From: Alkalibacterium kapii
GTDB taxonomy: Bacteria; Bacillota; Bacilli; Lactobacillales; Carnobacteriaceae_A
Direction: 5' to 3'
NCBI RefSeq assembly: GCF_007988865.1
Contig: NZ_BJUY01000007.1
Span: 18,353 to 82,352 of the forward strand
Length of the DNA: 64,000 bases
Part shown: positions 45,157-55,110 of the stretch, in pieces
Numbering within the stretch: the first letter of the stretch is position 1
How the letters are laid out: every line of letters starts with the position of its first letter
Notes under the pieces: model-generated
The model's database searches: none
Seen by the model: the letters and a program-made list of their open reading frames with translations, nothing else
What the model was told of the DNA's origin: nothing
Translations under genes and position numbers: made by a program

Positions 45157-46903
45157 TGTATCCTCCTTTTTTAGGGATCCGACTCCAGACACGTGTCCCG
45201 GCGTCACTCGTTTCGATATGAAGTTTTGCCTCATTCCCGAATAAACTGACGAGACGCTTGTTGAGGTTTTCAATCGCTGACCCCGTACCGGACTCTGACT
45301 GGATCGACTGATTCCCGATCTCTTCTAAAATATCTTCTCTGACTCCTACCCCATTATCCTGCACTTCTACAAGAAGGTCGTCAGCCTCTGTGGTGATTTT
45401 GATGATCACCTCATTATCGGTTTTTCTCCCTTTAAACCCATGCTTCACCGCATTTTCAACTAATATTTGCAGCATAAATGGCGGAAGGTATTCTTTTAAG
45501 GCCGTGTCGTCGATGTCTCTAAGCACTGTAAAGCGATCAGGGAAGCGTGCCTGTTCGATACTCAAGTAGGCATCGACCTGTTCGAGCTCTTTTATGATCG
45601 AGATCAGATTCGTTCGTGCCCCCTGGAGATTGGAACGGAAAAAGGCGCTCAAGTTAAAGAGAAGGGTCCTCGCCTGTTCACTGTCGATCCGGATCAAGGC
45701 AGAAATGGTATTCAACGCATTAAAGAAGAAGTGTGGATTGACCTGCGCTTGAAGTGACTTGATCTCGGCATCCTGGAGCAGGCGTTTCTGCATATCCAGT
45801 TCACCGTATTCCAGTTGTCTAGAAAAAAGCTTGCCTAAACCTTCAGCCAGTTGTCTTTGGACGAAGGTCAGTTCTTCCTGATTGGTAAAGTAAAACTTCA
45901 AGATCCCGCATATGTCGTTTCTGACCGTCAGCGGGACAACGATGGCGGCGACCAAAGGGCATCCGTCGACATGGCAGCCGATTTGCTTCCTGGTGTGGGC
46001 GAGCGTCACTTCCCCTGAGGCAATGACCTCTTTTGACAGGTCAGTCAAGATGAAGTGCGGGGGTTTGTGATGATCGCTGGCTGCCCCAACGTGTGCGACA
46101 ATTTTTTCGGTATCCGTGATGCTCACCGCGGAGACTTTCATCGTTTTCTTGATGATCTGTGCGGCTTTGGTCGCCGATTCTTCGGTGAGCCCCGACCGGA
46201 AGTAAGGCAGCGTCGCCTCGGCTAGATCGAGGACCGCGTGCGTTTGAACGGCACGTGTCTCTTGTTCGATCTTCTTGAAGGATTGAATGATCGACAAGAA
46301 CAGCGCCATCCCTATACTGTTCGTCAGGATCATGGGAGGCGCAATGAACTGGACCAGGCCCCAAGCCGCTTCCGTGTTTGAACTGAGCAGTAAAATGGAT
46401 ATCATCTGGACTAATTCAGTCACGCCGCCGATGATGACCCCATCCAAGGGTTTGGGGAATGTCTTCTTCGCAATAAACCGGTTCCCGTAAAAACCGGAAA
46501 GCAACCCGATCAAAATGGATGAGATAAAGTAAATATGTGGATCATTCCCGCCCTGGAGGTAACGCGTGACACCTGAGACGACCCCCACAGCCATTCCGAC
46601 TGGGGTCCCACCGATCAAGCCTGAGACCCCAATCGTCAAGACGCGTGTATTGGCCAGGGACGAGGTCGGATCAAGCGGATTGAACAGCTGGGAAATGATC
46701 TGCTGGTCTGCACTTATCTCTACCCCTGTGAAGTTTGAGATAAAGGCAAACACACTGAAAATAATGATAAGCAGGAATTTTTTATTCAGCTTCTCCCGCT
46801 GCAGGAGAACATCTTTGAAGAACGGAATACTAAGCAAGATGTAGGCCAAGACTATAACCAAACCCACACGTTCCAGTAACAATATAAACAAGGCACCCAA
46901 CAT
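45131..46903 (-). CDS. lytS: LytS-family sensor histidine kinase (pyruvate-sensing type)
   Basis: 590 residues from ATG 46903, with AAAGGA upstream; the earlier ATG 46909 overlaps the ribosome site. Five to six transmembrane segments with the 5TM-5TMR_LYT pattern (GVEISADQQIIS, VSGLIGGTPVGMAVG, GGNDPHIYFISSI), a GAF-type domain (about 230-360), the histidine kinase motif VNPHFFFNALNTI, and an ATPase N box LVENAVKHGFKG with DNGVGV. Related LytST, BtsSR and YpdAB systems sense pyruvate and control its carriers; beside cstA this function is likely. Confidence 0.94.
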   Translation of the reverse strand: MLGALFILLLERVGLVIVLAYILLSIPFFKDVLLQREKLNKKFLLIIIFSVFAFISNFTGVEISADQQIISQLFNPLDPTSSLANTRVLTIGVSGLIGGTPVGMAVGVVSGVTRYLQGGNDPHIYFISSILIGLLSGFYGNRFIAKKTFPKPLDGVIIGGVTELVQMISILLLSSNTEAAWGLVQFIAPPMILTNSIGMALFLSIIQSFKKIEQETRAVQTHAVLDLAEATLPYFRSGLTEESATKAAQIIKKTMKVSAVSITDTEKIVAHVGAASDHHKPPHFILTDLSKEVIASGEVTLAHTRKQIGCHVDGCPLVAAIVVPLTVRNDICGILKFYFTNQEELTFVQRQLAEGLGKLFSRQLEYGELDMQKRLLQDAEIKSLQAQVNPHFFFNALNTISALIRIDSEQARTLLFNLSAFFRSNLQGARTNLISIIKELEQVDAYLSIEQARFPDRFTVLRDIDDTALKEYLPPFMLQILVENAVKHGFKGRKTDNEVIIKITTEADDLLVEVQDNGVGVREDILEEIGNQSIQSESGTGSAIENLNKRLVSLFGNEAKLHIETSDAGTRVWSRIPKKGGYNETIDRGR

Positions 46904-46939
46904 GATCATCCTTTATACTTTTTAATAAAGTATAACACA

Positions 46940-46980
46940 TTTAAAAAGACTCGACCGTTTGTTTTTCAGTCGAGTCTTTA
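46940..46980. terminator. Terminator between lytS and the SEC-C gene
   Basis: AAAGACTCGAC / GTCGAGTCTTT arms with a 13-base loop; it ends the leftward SEC-C transcript. Confidence 0.88.
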
Positions 46981-46997
46981 ATAGTAAACCTATAAAA

Positions 46998-47726
46998 TTA
47001 GCGTGCGTTCATCTTCTGGTCTTTATCCATACAACATTTTTTATATTTCTTGCCGCTGCCGCAGTGGCAAGGATCGTTGCGTCCTAATTTTTTAGTCAGT
47101 ACTTGATTGCCAGCAGATGCATTACCAGCAGCACTGTACCCCAAATCTTTTAACTCTTGATTCGTATGCCCTTTATTTGTCCATAGTCTTACATTATCCT
47201 GAAGCTTCCTGACTAATCGCTTGACTTTATCTCGCTGCTTTTTGTTATTAAATTCTACACCAAGATTATCTAAAGTTGACATGACTGTTCCAAAACTAGC
47301 ATTGACTTCAATCATTCCTTCTGCATCTTCACAGACGGCTTCCGCTCGTTCTTCATTACCATCCACGTGATATTTTAAAACATGATCATACAGTTTTTTG
47401 TATGCTTCAGACTTATAGAAGTAAAACTGATCCATATACTTCATTAACTCATCTTTTTCAGGAATGTACCGCGGTTTACCTGCTTGCTTAGACAAGGTCT
47501 CATCCAAATCATCATATACGAGAATTGTTTCATGAACGAAATAGTTGCCTTCTTTATAAGCAAAGTGCTTTTCTATTTCTTGAACCGATGCATCGAAAAA
47601 GTCTTCAACTTCTTGAGAAGTGATCTGCTCGTCCTTTTGTTCATTATAGATTTCAGCAACCACATCTTTATGTACCACACCATAAAGATGGGTCAAAGTT
47701 ACAATATATTTTGAAAGTAAATTCAT
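46998..47726 (-). CDS. SEC-C metal-binding domain protein
   Basis: 242 residues. The C-terminal [20 protein letters not shown] is the SEC-C zinc motif shared with SecA and other proteins. Residues 1-170 are helical with no recognised domain; [15 protein letters not shown] segments suggest a helical repeat. The SEC-C tail often mediates contact with ribosome or nucleic acid. GGAGG precedes ATG 47726. Located at the edge between core genes and the BREX island. Confidence 0.8.
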   Translation of the reverse strand: MNLLSKYIVTLTHLYGVVHKDVVAEIYNEQKDEQITSQEVEDFFDASVQEIEKHFAYKEGNYFVHETILVYDDLDETLSKQAGKPRYIPEKDELMKYMDQFYFYKSEAYKKLYDHVLKYHVDGNEERAEAVCEDAEGMIEVNASFGTVMSTLDNLGVEFNNKKQRDKVKRLVRKLQDNVRLWTNKGHTNQELKDLGYSAAGNASAGNQVLTKKLGRNDPCHCGSGKKYKKCCMDKDQKMNAR

Positions 47727-47845
47727 GTATTTCCTCCAGTCAGTCTTTTAGAAAATCTTTCCATCTAATCGAGCCAATTTCATATTTATCGTTTATAGTA
47801 CTTAATAAAGCAAAGTTTTCCAGAACAAGAACACCAGAATATAAA

Positions 47846-47912
47846 AAGGAACCCCTCCATATGGCACATTTAGGTTGTCTAAAAAAGACAAGTACTCCAG
47901 GAGGGATTCCCT
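47846..47912 (-). terminator. Complex hairpin after mazF
   Basis: AGGAACCCCTCC facing GGAGGGATTCCCT, enclosing a smaller TTGTCT/AGACAA hairpin, with a T-run on the minus strand. It can end the mazEF transcript. The nested form also resembles a small mobile-element end. Confidence 0.55.
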
Positions 47913-48071
47913 AAGTTTATTATACAACATCCGACCTTGTTTGACATTAATTTTTTAAAAAAATTGATTTTGAACAGAGATCAAAAAACAGCCAATTTGA
48001 AATTGTATGTGTGTTTCACTTATTCAAAAGGTCATTTAGCAAATATATATATGATGTTATTTTTTAAATAA

Positions 48072-48416
48072 CTAGATATCTTCTCTACCCATAAACGAAA
48101 ATACATATTCCCTGCACTCATCAAGTAGTGATATTGGAGCAGATTCTACAATTTTAAACGTTTTTCTTTTTAAGTCAACATAGCGGAGGTGATCTGTAAG
48201 AATAACTCCAGTAGTTGTCATTCCATCGCTCAGATTTACTTCAAATGGATAGCCTTTCTTTTGGTTGGTAATCGGTGCGACGATACTTAAACCAAGGTCT
48301 TCATTAAATCTAGAGTCTGAAAGAACTATGCACGGTCAAAATTCGCTGTGTTGGTTACCTTTAGTTGGCGAAAGATTTAACATAATAATTTCGCCTTCAT
48401 TAGAAAAGCTTACCAT
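48072..48416 (-). pseudogene. mazF: mazF toxin gene broken by an in-frame TGA
   Basis: ATG 48416 overlaps the mazE stop. The frame reads MVSFSNEGEIIMLNLSP, then TKGNQHSEF, then TGA at 48336-48338, then PCIVLSDS and continues without another stop to TAG 48072 (total 115 codons). MazF proteins have G-x-(E/H)-(Q)-x-x-x-R-P(V/I) at this place; the TGA replaces the conserved arginine before P, as a CGA to TGA change would. The rest (LITDHLRYVDLKRKTFKIV) is normal MazF. The toxin is therefore probably not made at full length while MazE is intact. Confidence 0.85.
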
Positions 48417-48670
48417 TTCTCTCTATCTACTTCTTCACCCCAGTCAGTCATGTCATGTCTATTTTCATCCGTCACTTGACTGAGTAGTTCGTCTAAGGAT
48501 AGTTTCTGCTTTTCTGGTTCAACCACCAATTTACCATTCACAAGTTCTATCGATACGTTAGTTTTATTTTTAATGTGCAAATCATCTGCCATCTCTTTTG
48601 GAATACGTATTGCTATACTGTTTCCCCATTTTTGAGCTTGTTTATAAACTTTTTTACTAACTGTAGCCAT
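48410..48670 (-). CDS. mazE: MazE-type antitoxin
   Basis: 86 residues. QKWGNSIAIRIPKEMADDL is the AbrB/MazE swapped-hairpin DNA-binding motif; the acidic C-terminus (DENRHDMTDWGEEVDREKW in parts) binds toxin. It overlaps mazF by seven bases. Such antitoxins repress their own promoter. With mazF broken, MazE is now an orphan. Confidence 0.9.
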   Translation of the reverse strand: MATVSKKVYKQAQKWGNSIAIRIPKEMADDLHIKNKTNVSIELVNGKLVVEPEKQKLSLDELLSQVTDENRHDMTDWGEEVDREKW

Positions 48671-48751
48671 AACTGTGCCCTCCTCGTATTTTATACCGTG
48701 ATTTTACCATTGTTTATACAGCGTGGCTACATTGGCGATCAGTATAAGCGA

Positions 48752-48797
48752 AAGATGACCTTCAAGGGATAAGTATTGTCTCCTTGAAGGTCATCTG
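48752..48797 (-). terminator. Terminator at the end of the BREX operon
   Basis: AGATGACCTTCAAGG pairs perfectly with CCTTGAAGGTCATCT. The T-rich tail on the minus strand is short. It lies 5 bases past the 62-residue ORF. Confidence 0.75.
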
Positions 48798-48801
48798 CAA
48801 T

Positions 48802-48990
48802 TTAAAACGGCAACTCTAAATCTTCATTATCTTCATCACTGCTCAACTCATTTTCTTCCAGCATCCCTTGTTCTCTGGCTTCTTCCATAGTTATGCCATA
48901 AGGCGCACCGCCGCTGGTATAGCCAGCGATGAAATAATAGTTTTCTCCGTAAATTACGTCTTCAAAATTTTCTTCTTCAGATTTCTTCAT
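48802..48990 (-). CDS. 62-residue acidic protein at the end of the BREX operon
   Basis: Starts at ATG 48990, 25 bases after the pglZ stop, with an AAAAAGCGAGG-type region upstream, and ends 5 bases before the BREX terminator, so it belongs to the operon. It reads FIAGYTSGGAPYGITMEEAREQG followed by an acidic tail (SSDEDNEDLELPF). I do not know a function. It takes the place that brxL occupies in type 1 BREX loci but is far too small to be BrxL. Confidence 0.7.
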   Translation of the reverse strand: MKKSEEENFEDVIYGENYYFIAGYTSGGAPYGITMEEAREQGMLEENELSSDEDNEDLELPF

Positions 48991-49015
48991 TTTTTCCTCG
49001 CTTTTTAAAACGTCA

Positions 49016-51568
49016 TTAAATCAAGTCCAGTTTGAACCGTTCTTTAACAGTATCCTCTGCATCATTCACATTCTCCATAACAAAGTAATGCGTATCAAGT
49101 GAGCTGTAAGATTCATTGAGTAGAACGAACTTTTCTGTATAGACACGTTCGTCACTTGCTTTATTTTCTCTATCCGCAATGAGTGTCAACTCATTGGAGA
49201 TTTTTCTGCCCTTGTTATCTTCAAAATAGAGGTTCAGTCGCTTCTCTTTCTTCTGTTCTGACACCGGCTCTGTCTGCAGGAAGGATAACCAGACGATATT
49301 GTTTGTGATTGTCCGTGTCTGACTGATCAGTGAGACATCGACTTCCGGTATTTCGTTTCGGCTGCGGTCTGTCTTGATTCGGAGTAAAGGGACCATCATT
49401 TCCTGTGGCAGATGTCCCCCATGACTATATTGATAGCCGCCTCCTTTTAAGGCAAACCGGTTCATGCCTCTCGGTACGGTGATGTAACCATTACTATCTA
49501 AGCGTTCTGACAGTGTAAAGCTGAGTCCGCTGTAATGATCCTCTTCTTTTTCAGATAATATAAAACGCTTGTTTTTTACCCAAGCCTCTAAATTATTATT
49601 AACCGAAACTTTATCACTGCTTGAAATAGCAGATCGTGTATATAGGTAGCCGTGATCGGCAGTGACTAAAAAGGCGCCGACACTGACTTCATTCGTTAAA
49701 CGATGCATCAATTGGTTCAATTCTCTAATTGAATCCCTCGTTGCTTTAAATACATCGTTCTCCGTTGGCAAGTGATCCCCTATGGCATCCACTTTGTTAT
49801 GATAAACGTATACCAGCTTCTTGCCAGCCATCTTCTCCCTTAACTGGTCCTTAGTCATTTGATCAATGTCTGTTGCTTTTAGTGCAAGGGCTTCAGGATG
49901 GCCATTCTTTTTCAATATAGCCTCACGGTTAGCGAGTCCTATCGTTTTCATCTCATCGACTAAGACAGTACCATCTGTTTGAAATTCTAGTGAGTGATGT
50001 GGGAGCAGACTTGCCATACCAACCGAAGTAATAGAAGGCAGTTCTGTTTGCAACCAGTCGATTTCTCCGTTGAACCGCTTCTCTTTTGTCAACTCCTGAT
50101 ACAGCTCTTTACCAGCCTCATAGCGTAAGCCATCCGAGATAATAACAACGATACGCCTGTCATGAGCAATGTAAGGCTTCACTTCATTATCAAAGAAGTT
50201 AGCCTGCAGTTTGTTTGAATCAAAGGTGTGGGTGTTTTTGAAGTACAGATCCCACTTTTTTGTAAAGTCATTCAGATACTGATTGACGTAAAGTCTTTCC
50301 ATCTGATCTTTTACCGGTCTGACTGTCTCTTTTTGGTCTGACTCGAGGTCATCATAGTATTCCGTCATTTTACGGTAAGCAGTATCCACATGATAGCCTT
50401 GATCACTGTAATACTGCCAAAGTTTACGGGGCTCTGCCATACCCCGCCAGTCGGCTTCAAAGATTTCTGTATAATGGTTCAATTGAATGGCCCATTTCAA
50501 GAAGGTATAACTGTTTTGAAAGTGGTCGAACCAGATGGTGTTACGTCGTTTAGCTAGGAGCGGCAACAGTCGGTCACTGTCACTGACGTGCATTTGAATT
50601 GATTGCACAAATCGGTCGATGAGTTCTTGGTCGAACCATTTAAATGTCTCGCACTCAGCCAACGTTTCACTTGGAAGATCATGTAAGAGATCATCAAAGT
50701 CCCAAGCACTTTCAACAACTGTGGAGACAAAGTAAAAGGCTGATTCTTTGTTTTTCGTATTCATCCACTGATTGATGAAGATCACGATCGGATTACTTTT
50801 CTCAAGCATGTACGGTTTAAGTTCTTTTGGCATAGACTGACCAAGTTCCGTCCCTAAATAGGTGAGAAAGACTTGATGCATGAGTTCGTTGACGGATAAG
50901 CTGCCATTCATGCTCGCATCTTTATTGTAGCCTAATAACTGGTCGACCATAGTCCAGAACCGTTTTTCGTCTCCGAATTTAACGAGCTGGTCCCACTTAC
51001 TGTTTTCTTTGGATGCCGCTTCTTCAAAGAGTTCGATCAAGACAGCCATCCATGTAGCAGCTGGCGCCTTAGTCAACGCAGCAAAGACAGCATAGTCGAC
51101 GACTACTGCTGAGTGATAAGGACTTTCATTATATAGACGCTTGAACTGGCTGATCCGGTTTTTGGCCCTAAAAAAGACAGGGTATTCTTTGATGACCACT
51201 GTGACCTCTTCATTGTCTGGATCGATACCTAGAGTCAGATACAACTGGCTTAAGGCATCAACTTTCAGTTCTTCACTGTAAAGTAGAACATCTAAGAGTG
51301 GATTTTCTTCCATTCGAGGTCTCTCCATAGCAAAATACAAAAAGAGATGAGCGTCCTTTAACTCCTTCTCAATCAGATAGTTAGTTTGAAAAAAGTTGTG
51401 AGTGGTGACTGTTAAAAGTTCTACAGCATCAGTTTCTTCTGCCCACGTTTTGATTGTGTCAGCATAAGCTTCTTCTGGATCGAACAAGTATAAGATTTTC
51501 CGTTTTTCCACATCTTTTAATGGTGTAGCATAAAAGGTATCGATACGAGAAAGTAACTCTTCAGCCAA
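49016..51568 (-). CDS. pglZ: PglZ, BREX alkaline-phosphatase-superfamily protein
   Basis: 850 residues from TTG 51568 with AGGAGG seven bases upstream. The PglZ domain is marked by VVIISDGLRYE (D at about 479), VYHNKVDAIGDH near 590 and TADHGYLY at 636-641, the metal-binding residues of the alkaline phosphatase superfamily. PglZ is the hallmark of BREX and is needed for methylation and phage exclusion in studied systems. Length fits the type A PglZ. It ends 13 bases before the next gene start region and is preceded by pglX at 14 bases. Confidence 0.95.
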   Translation of the reverse strand: MAEELLSRIDTFYATPLKDVEKRKILYLFDPEEAYADTIKTWAEETDAVELLTVTTHNFFQTNYLIEKELKDAHLFLYFAMERPRMEENPLLDVLLYSEELKVDALSQLYLTLGIDPDNEEVTVVIKEYPVFFRAKNRISQFKRLYNESPYHSAVVVDYAVFAALTKAPAATWMAVLIELFEEAASKENSKWDQLVKFGDEKRFWTMVDQLLGYNKDASMNGSLSVNELMHQVFLTYLGTELGQSMPKELKPYMLEKSNPIVIFINQWMNTKNKESAFYFVSTVVESAWDFDDLLHDLPSETLAECETFKWFDQELIDRFVQSIQMHVSDSDRLLPLLAKRRNTIWFDHFQNSYTFLKWAIQLNHYTEIFEADWRGMAEPRKLWQYYSDQGYHVDTAYRKMTEYYDDLESDQKETVRPVKDQMERLYVNQYLNDFTKKWDLYFKNTHTFDSNKLQANFFDNEVKPYIAHDRRIVVIISDGLRYEAGKELYQELTKEKRFNGEIDWLQTELPSITSVGMASLLPHHSLEFQTDGTVLVDEMKTIGLANREAILKKNGHPEALALKATDIDQMTKDQLREKMAGKKLVYVYHNKVDAIGDHLPTENDVFKATRDSIRELNQLMHRLTNEVSVGAFLVTADHGYLYTRSAISSSDKVSVNNNLEAWVKNKRFILSEKEEDHYSGLSFTLSERLDSNGYITVPRGMNRFALKGGGYQYSHGGHLPQEMMVPLLRIKTDRSRNEIPEVDVSLISQTRTITNNIVWLSFLQTEPVSEQKKEKRLNLYFEDNKGRKISNELTLIADRENKASDERVYTEKFVLLNESYSSLDTHYFVMENVNDAEDTVKERFKLDLI

Positions 51569-51582
51569 GTGAACACCTCCTG

Positions 51583-54500
51583 TTATATTTTTTCAAAGAC
51601 ATTTTGTTTTTTGGGTTTAGTCGATGTATCATCTGTCACTTCAATATCTTGGAATAGTTGATAGTTTTCTTTTACACCATCATCCAAGTCTAGGTCGATT
51701 TGCTGTCTGGCGACGTGTTCGATGACTTGGTCATACTTGGCGAGTTCTGCCCTGTCTTTTGTGTACTCATCGATCGTCTTTTGTGCCCGAGCTTTTTGCG
51801 TGGCTGAACTGGACTCATCCGCTATAACTTGTTGTTCATGACTAATCAGATTATCCAATACTGCGGCCTGATGCAAGATATATTCGGTACGGAGCTGAGC
51901 GACAGTATATTTGTGATAGCGGTGGAGATACATGAGGCCTTTGAATGCGCCACGTTTCCCACTCGTGAACTGCCAGTATATTGGACGCTTCTGATAGGTC
52001 TTCAAATGATCTTTATAAAACTCTTTCATGAAATAGCGCCGTATGCGGTCTCTAGCACTTTCATTGCTTTTCATTTTTAAAGCTTCTGCAATAAAACGCA
52101 GGTTCTCTTCAAGTGTCTCTTTTCCGTAAATTAAACTGACCAGCTCTTCTATCTTATTCATAATGTCATCTTCAAAGTACTGATCTTCAGTCAGTGGAAT
52201 GATGTTGGTGTCATCTGGTTTATAAGAAGTGTATTGGCTCTCATCCCACTCTCCACCAGCATAGGCCAAGCCTTTTTTATCAAGTGAATAGCGTCCAAAC
52301 ATGACGCCGACTAAATAGGATAAGAAACTCTTAACATCTCGGTCCAGTTTTGCTTTATTCACTGTCACATCTTTTTCTGCCACTTCAGGAGTCAGTTCAT
52401 CTTGAAGTCCATAGATGTCAATAAAAATGCGGTTCAGTTCTTCCTCATTCTCTTTTAGCTGATAGAAGCGTTCCTCAGCAATCTCTTTCCAGTTGTTAAA
52501 GCTGTCTTCCATTAAGGATGTATCTTCTTTGTGAGTTAAGAAAGGATGTTGCTCGAAGTCCCAGGACGTTTCGAAAGAATCCCAGTCTAATTTAGACTTT
52601 TTAATATTCGATTTAATCATATTTTCATTAATATTTAAATCTATATAAGGCTGATTACTAACAACTCCACTATTAAAATGTAAAGTACTCATAGAGAATG
52701 TAGTTAGATAATTAAAAACTTTAGAATTTAAATAAGCTAAAATTTTAAACTTATACTGATTATCTGTGAAGTAAGAAGGTGAACTAGTATCAAAAATAAA
52801 ACCTTTATCACCGTATCTAGCACTGAAATTCCCTGAAGATACATCTGACCATGAAATTGATTCTTTAAAATAAAATTTTATATTTTGAGGTCTAGATCTC
52901 AATCTACCTGTTGCGTCCTTAAAATGTTTTATTTTATGGCCCTCATTCTCCCAATCAACTACATATTCAATATTCCCGTACCATTTTCTAAAAGGACCCC
53001 CTTTTCTATGAGGATACCATTTGTATTGGTTAATATAGTCACTGAAATCTATTTGATTATTTATAGCCATCTTATTTTTATTTATTTCATACCACATTCT
53101 TAGAAATTTATTGTTGTCTCCAGTTTGTAAACCGACTACAGCATCACCTATTTCGCTTAGTTTGATTCCTTTCCTAAAAATTTCGAGGACACTGTTGCTT
53201 GCCCAATAAGCTATTGGACTTCCGGGTATTTTGCTGAAGTTGCTTGAATCAGTTTCGTATCTAAAAGAAGAAGTTTTATCTGTTTTCGCTTCTAAAAACT
53301 TTTCTTCCTGTACATCCATTCCGCCAGTGAAGTCAGTTAGACGTAGATATGTTCCTTTATCTTCTGAAAATTCATTTTTTAATACAAATGTACACAATGG
53401 CACAGTCGCATCTTTGTATGCAGAGTATTCTAAGTGAACTAAACTTGCAATGGACTTGTTCTTAACTATATAATTTCTTAACTTCTCATATGAAGATATA
53501 AACATCCATACCATGGGTGTCATTAGGCCTGTATAGCCATGCTCTTTAGTAAACAGAGTACATCGATAAATAAATACAGAGAATAAATCTTTCTTATAAT
53601 CTTTATAATGTTTATTGATGAAGTCCTTTAAATTTTTATTGAAGTTATTCATGTATGGAGGATTAGTGACTACAATATCATATGTCTTACTCAATAATTT
53701 ATATTGATCGATCAACTCTTCAATTAGAGGAAAGACGTATTCAATTAATTCAGTCGTAAAGATATCAATCTCTGTTTTGTTTTTAATTGCTTCCATTTGT
53801 TCTTCAATTAATGATATATCAATCTCTGGCATTTGAAGGATGGATCCATATAGTTTTGCATCATTAAATACACTTACTAATAATTCTGTAGCGGTTTTTA
53901 CATCGGCATTTCCATCCGCAAGTAGTTCCACATATTCATTTTTAATCGTATTACTTTCTTCAATACTATGGATATGAACCTGATAGTCTCGACTGAACAA
54001 TCGTCGGTCATATTCTCTGGCTTTCATAGTTAAAGCAAATGTGGCTAATTGTGCTGCACGTTTATCTATATCAAGACCAAATAGATTATTGTTTAAAATC
54101 AGTTTAGGGATCTCTCGCTCTCTATATCCTCGTGAGAGATATAATTTATAATATACATCGAAAGCATAAACTAAGATATGTCCAGAACCACAACTGGGGT
54201 CTAAAAAGGTCAGCTGTTCAATGTCGACCGCTGGTTTATCACCAAGGTTATTATCATCTGACTTCAAATAATAATCTAAAGAACTTTCAATATCTTGATC
54301 CGGATATCGTTCTAACCAGTATTTTCCTAAAGAATTATCAACCATATATTTCACTATCCATTTAGGTGTAAATAGTTGGGTAGCTACTGGTATATCTTTT
54401 TTACCTGCCTTTTTCCCTCTATTAGAGAAAAATGATTCTTTCTGGTCAGCAATGTAATATTGATACAACCAGCCAACGATTTCAACTTCAGTCCAATCTT

Positions 54501-55098
54501 GTTCGTCAACCATTGAAACGATATCTCGAATGATGCTGTTCTCGTTAAGCAAGTTATCTGGAAGAAGTAGTGCCAAGTCATCGGTGATTGGATCAAAGAC
54601 ATTAGGTAGTACATCTCCAAGTTTGATGCTTTGTTTAATTAATAAGTATTGATAAAGCTCATTTAGCTGACTGTCTTCCTTCATCTGATAAACACGCTCG
54701 CGGTTCAGATCAAGGTCATCCACGAGTGATAAAATCTCTGTCAAAGCATCAGGTTCGCGTTTGTCTGAATTTTTTGAAGATAAAATACGCATATTAATGG
54801 GTAAAAAATCATTGACTTCCATGTAGCGCATGGCAACGAAGCGGTTAAACCACGTGTAAGCCGCTTCGTCCATGACTGTTTCGTAGCCTTCCATTAAGAT
54901 ACGGTTTTTCAAATGATTGTATTGCTTCTGTTCGCGTTCGCCCATAACCGTACCATTGATAATGAGCCCGTCACTCAATTCTTGTAAAGGTTTGATCTCA
55001 TCTTTGGTGATACCAAAGGAGTAAGCTTTTTGCCTTACAGCATCTTCTATTTTCTTGCGAGCCGTTGCTGCAAACTTTCGTAGTTGTGTCTTATTCAA
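51583..55098 (-). CDS. pglX: PglX, BREX adenine-specific DNA methyltransferase
   Basis: 1171 residues from TTG 55098 with GGAGAG upstream. SAM-binding FLDPSCGSG at 298-306 and catalytic VTNPPY at 479-482 make it an N6-adenine methyltransferase of gamma-type order. The region of about residues 520-830 (nucleotides about 52,600-53,550) is visibly more AT-rich and aromatic-rich, as expected for the variable target-recognition part. The methyltransferase sets the recognition site for BREX. No in-frame stop or long homopolymer that would suggest phase variation was seen. Confidence 0.95.
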   Translation of the reverse strand: MNKTQLRKFAATARKKIEDAVRQKAYSFGITKDEIKPLQELSDGLIINGTVMGEREQKQYNHLKNRILMEGYETVMDEAAYTWFNRFVAMRYMEVNDFLPINMRILSSKNSDKREPDALTEILSLVDDLDLNRERVYQMKEDSQLNELYQYLLIKQSIKLGDVLPNVFDPITDDLALLLPDNLLNENSIIRDIVSMVDEQDWTEVEIVGWLYQYYIADQKESFFSNRGKKAGKKDIPVATQLFTPKWIVKYMVDNSLGKYWLERYPDQDIESSLDYYLKSDDNNLGDKPAVDIEQLTFLDPSCGSGHILVYAFDVYYKLYLSRGYREREIPKLILNNNLFGLDIDKRAAQLATFALTMKAREYDRRLFSRDYQVHIHSIEESNTIKNEYVELLADGNADVKTATELLVSVFNDAKLYGSILQMPEIDISLIEEQMEAIKNKTEIDIFTTELIEYVFPLIEELIDQYKLLSKTYDIVVTNPPYMNNFNKNLKDFINKHYKDYKKDLFSVFIYRCTLFTKEHGYTGLMTPMVWMFISSYEKLRNYIVKNKSIASLVHLEYSAYKDATVPLCTFVLKNEFSEDKGTYLRLTDFTGGMDVQEEKFLEAKTDKTSSFRYETDSSNFSKIPGSPIAYWASNSVLEIFRKGIKLSEIGDAVVGLQTGDNNKFLRMWYEINKNKMAINNQIDFSDYINQYKWYPHRKGGPFRKWYGNIEYVVDWENEGHKIKHFKDATGRLRSRPQNIKFYFKESISWSDVSSGNFSARYGDKGFIFDTSSPSYFTDNQYKFKILAYLNSKVFNYLTTFSMSTLHFNSGVVSNQPYIDLNINENMIKSNIKKSKLDWDSFETSWDFEQHPFLTHKEDTSLMEDSFNNWKEIAEERFYQLKENEEELNRIFIDIYGLQDELTPEVAEKDVTVNKAKLDRDVKSFLSYLVGVMFGRYSLDKKGLAYAGGEWDESQYTSYKPDDTNIIPLTEDQYFEDDIMNKIEELVSLIYGKETLEENLRFIAEALKMKSNESARDRIRRYFMKEFYKDHLKTYQKRPIYWQFTSGKRGAFKGLMYLHRYHKYTVAQLRTEYILHQAAVLDNLISHEQQVIADESSSATQKARAQKTIDEYTKDRAELAKYDQVIEHVARQQIDLDLDDGVKENYQLFQDIEVTDDTSTKPKKQNVFEKI

Positions 55099-55110
55099 AG
55101 TCAGTCTCTC

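Noticed and set aside
45157..45273. N-terminal extension of the response regulator
   Set aside because: Lies in lytS coding sequence; receiver domain and AGGAGG fix the start at 45156.
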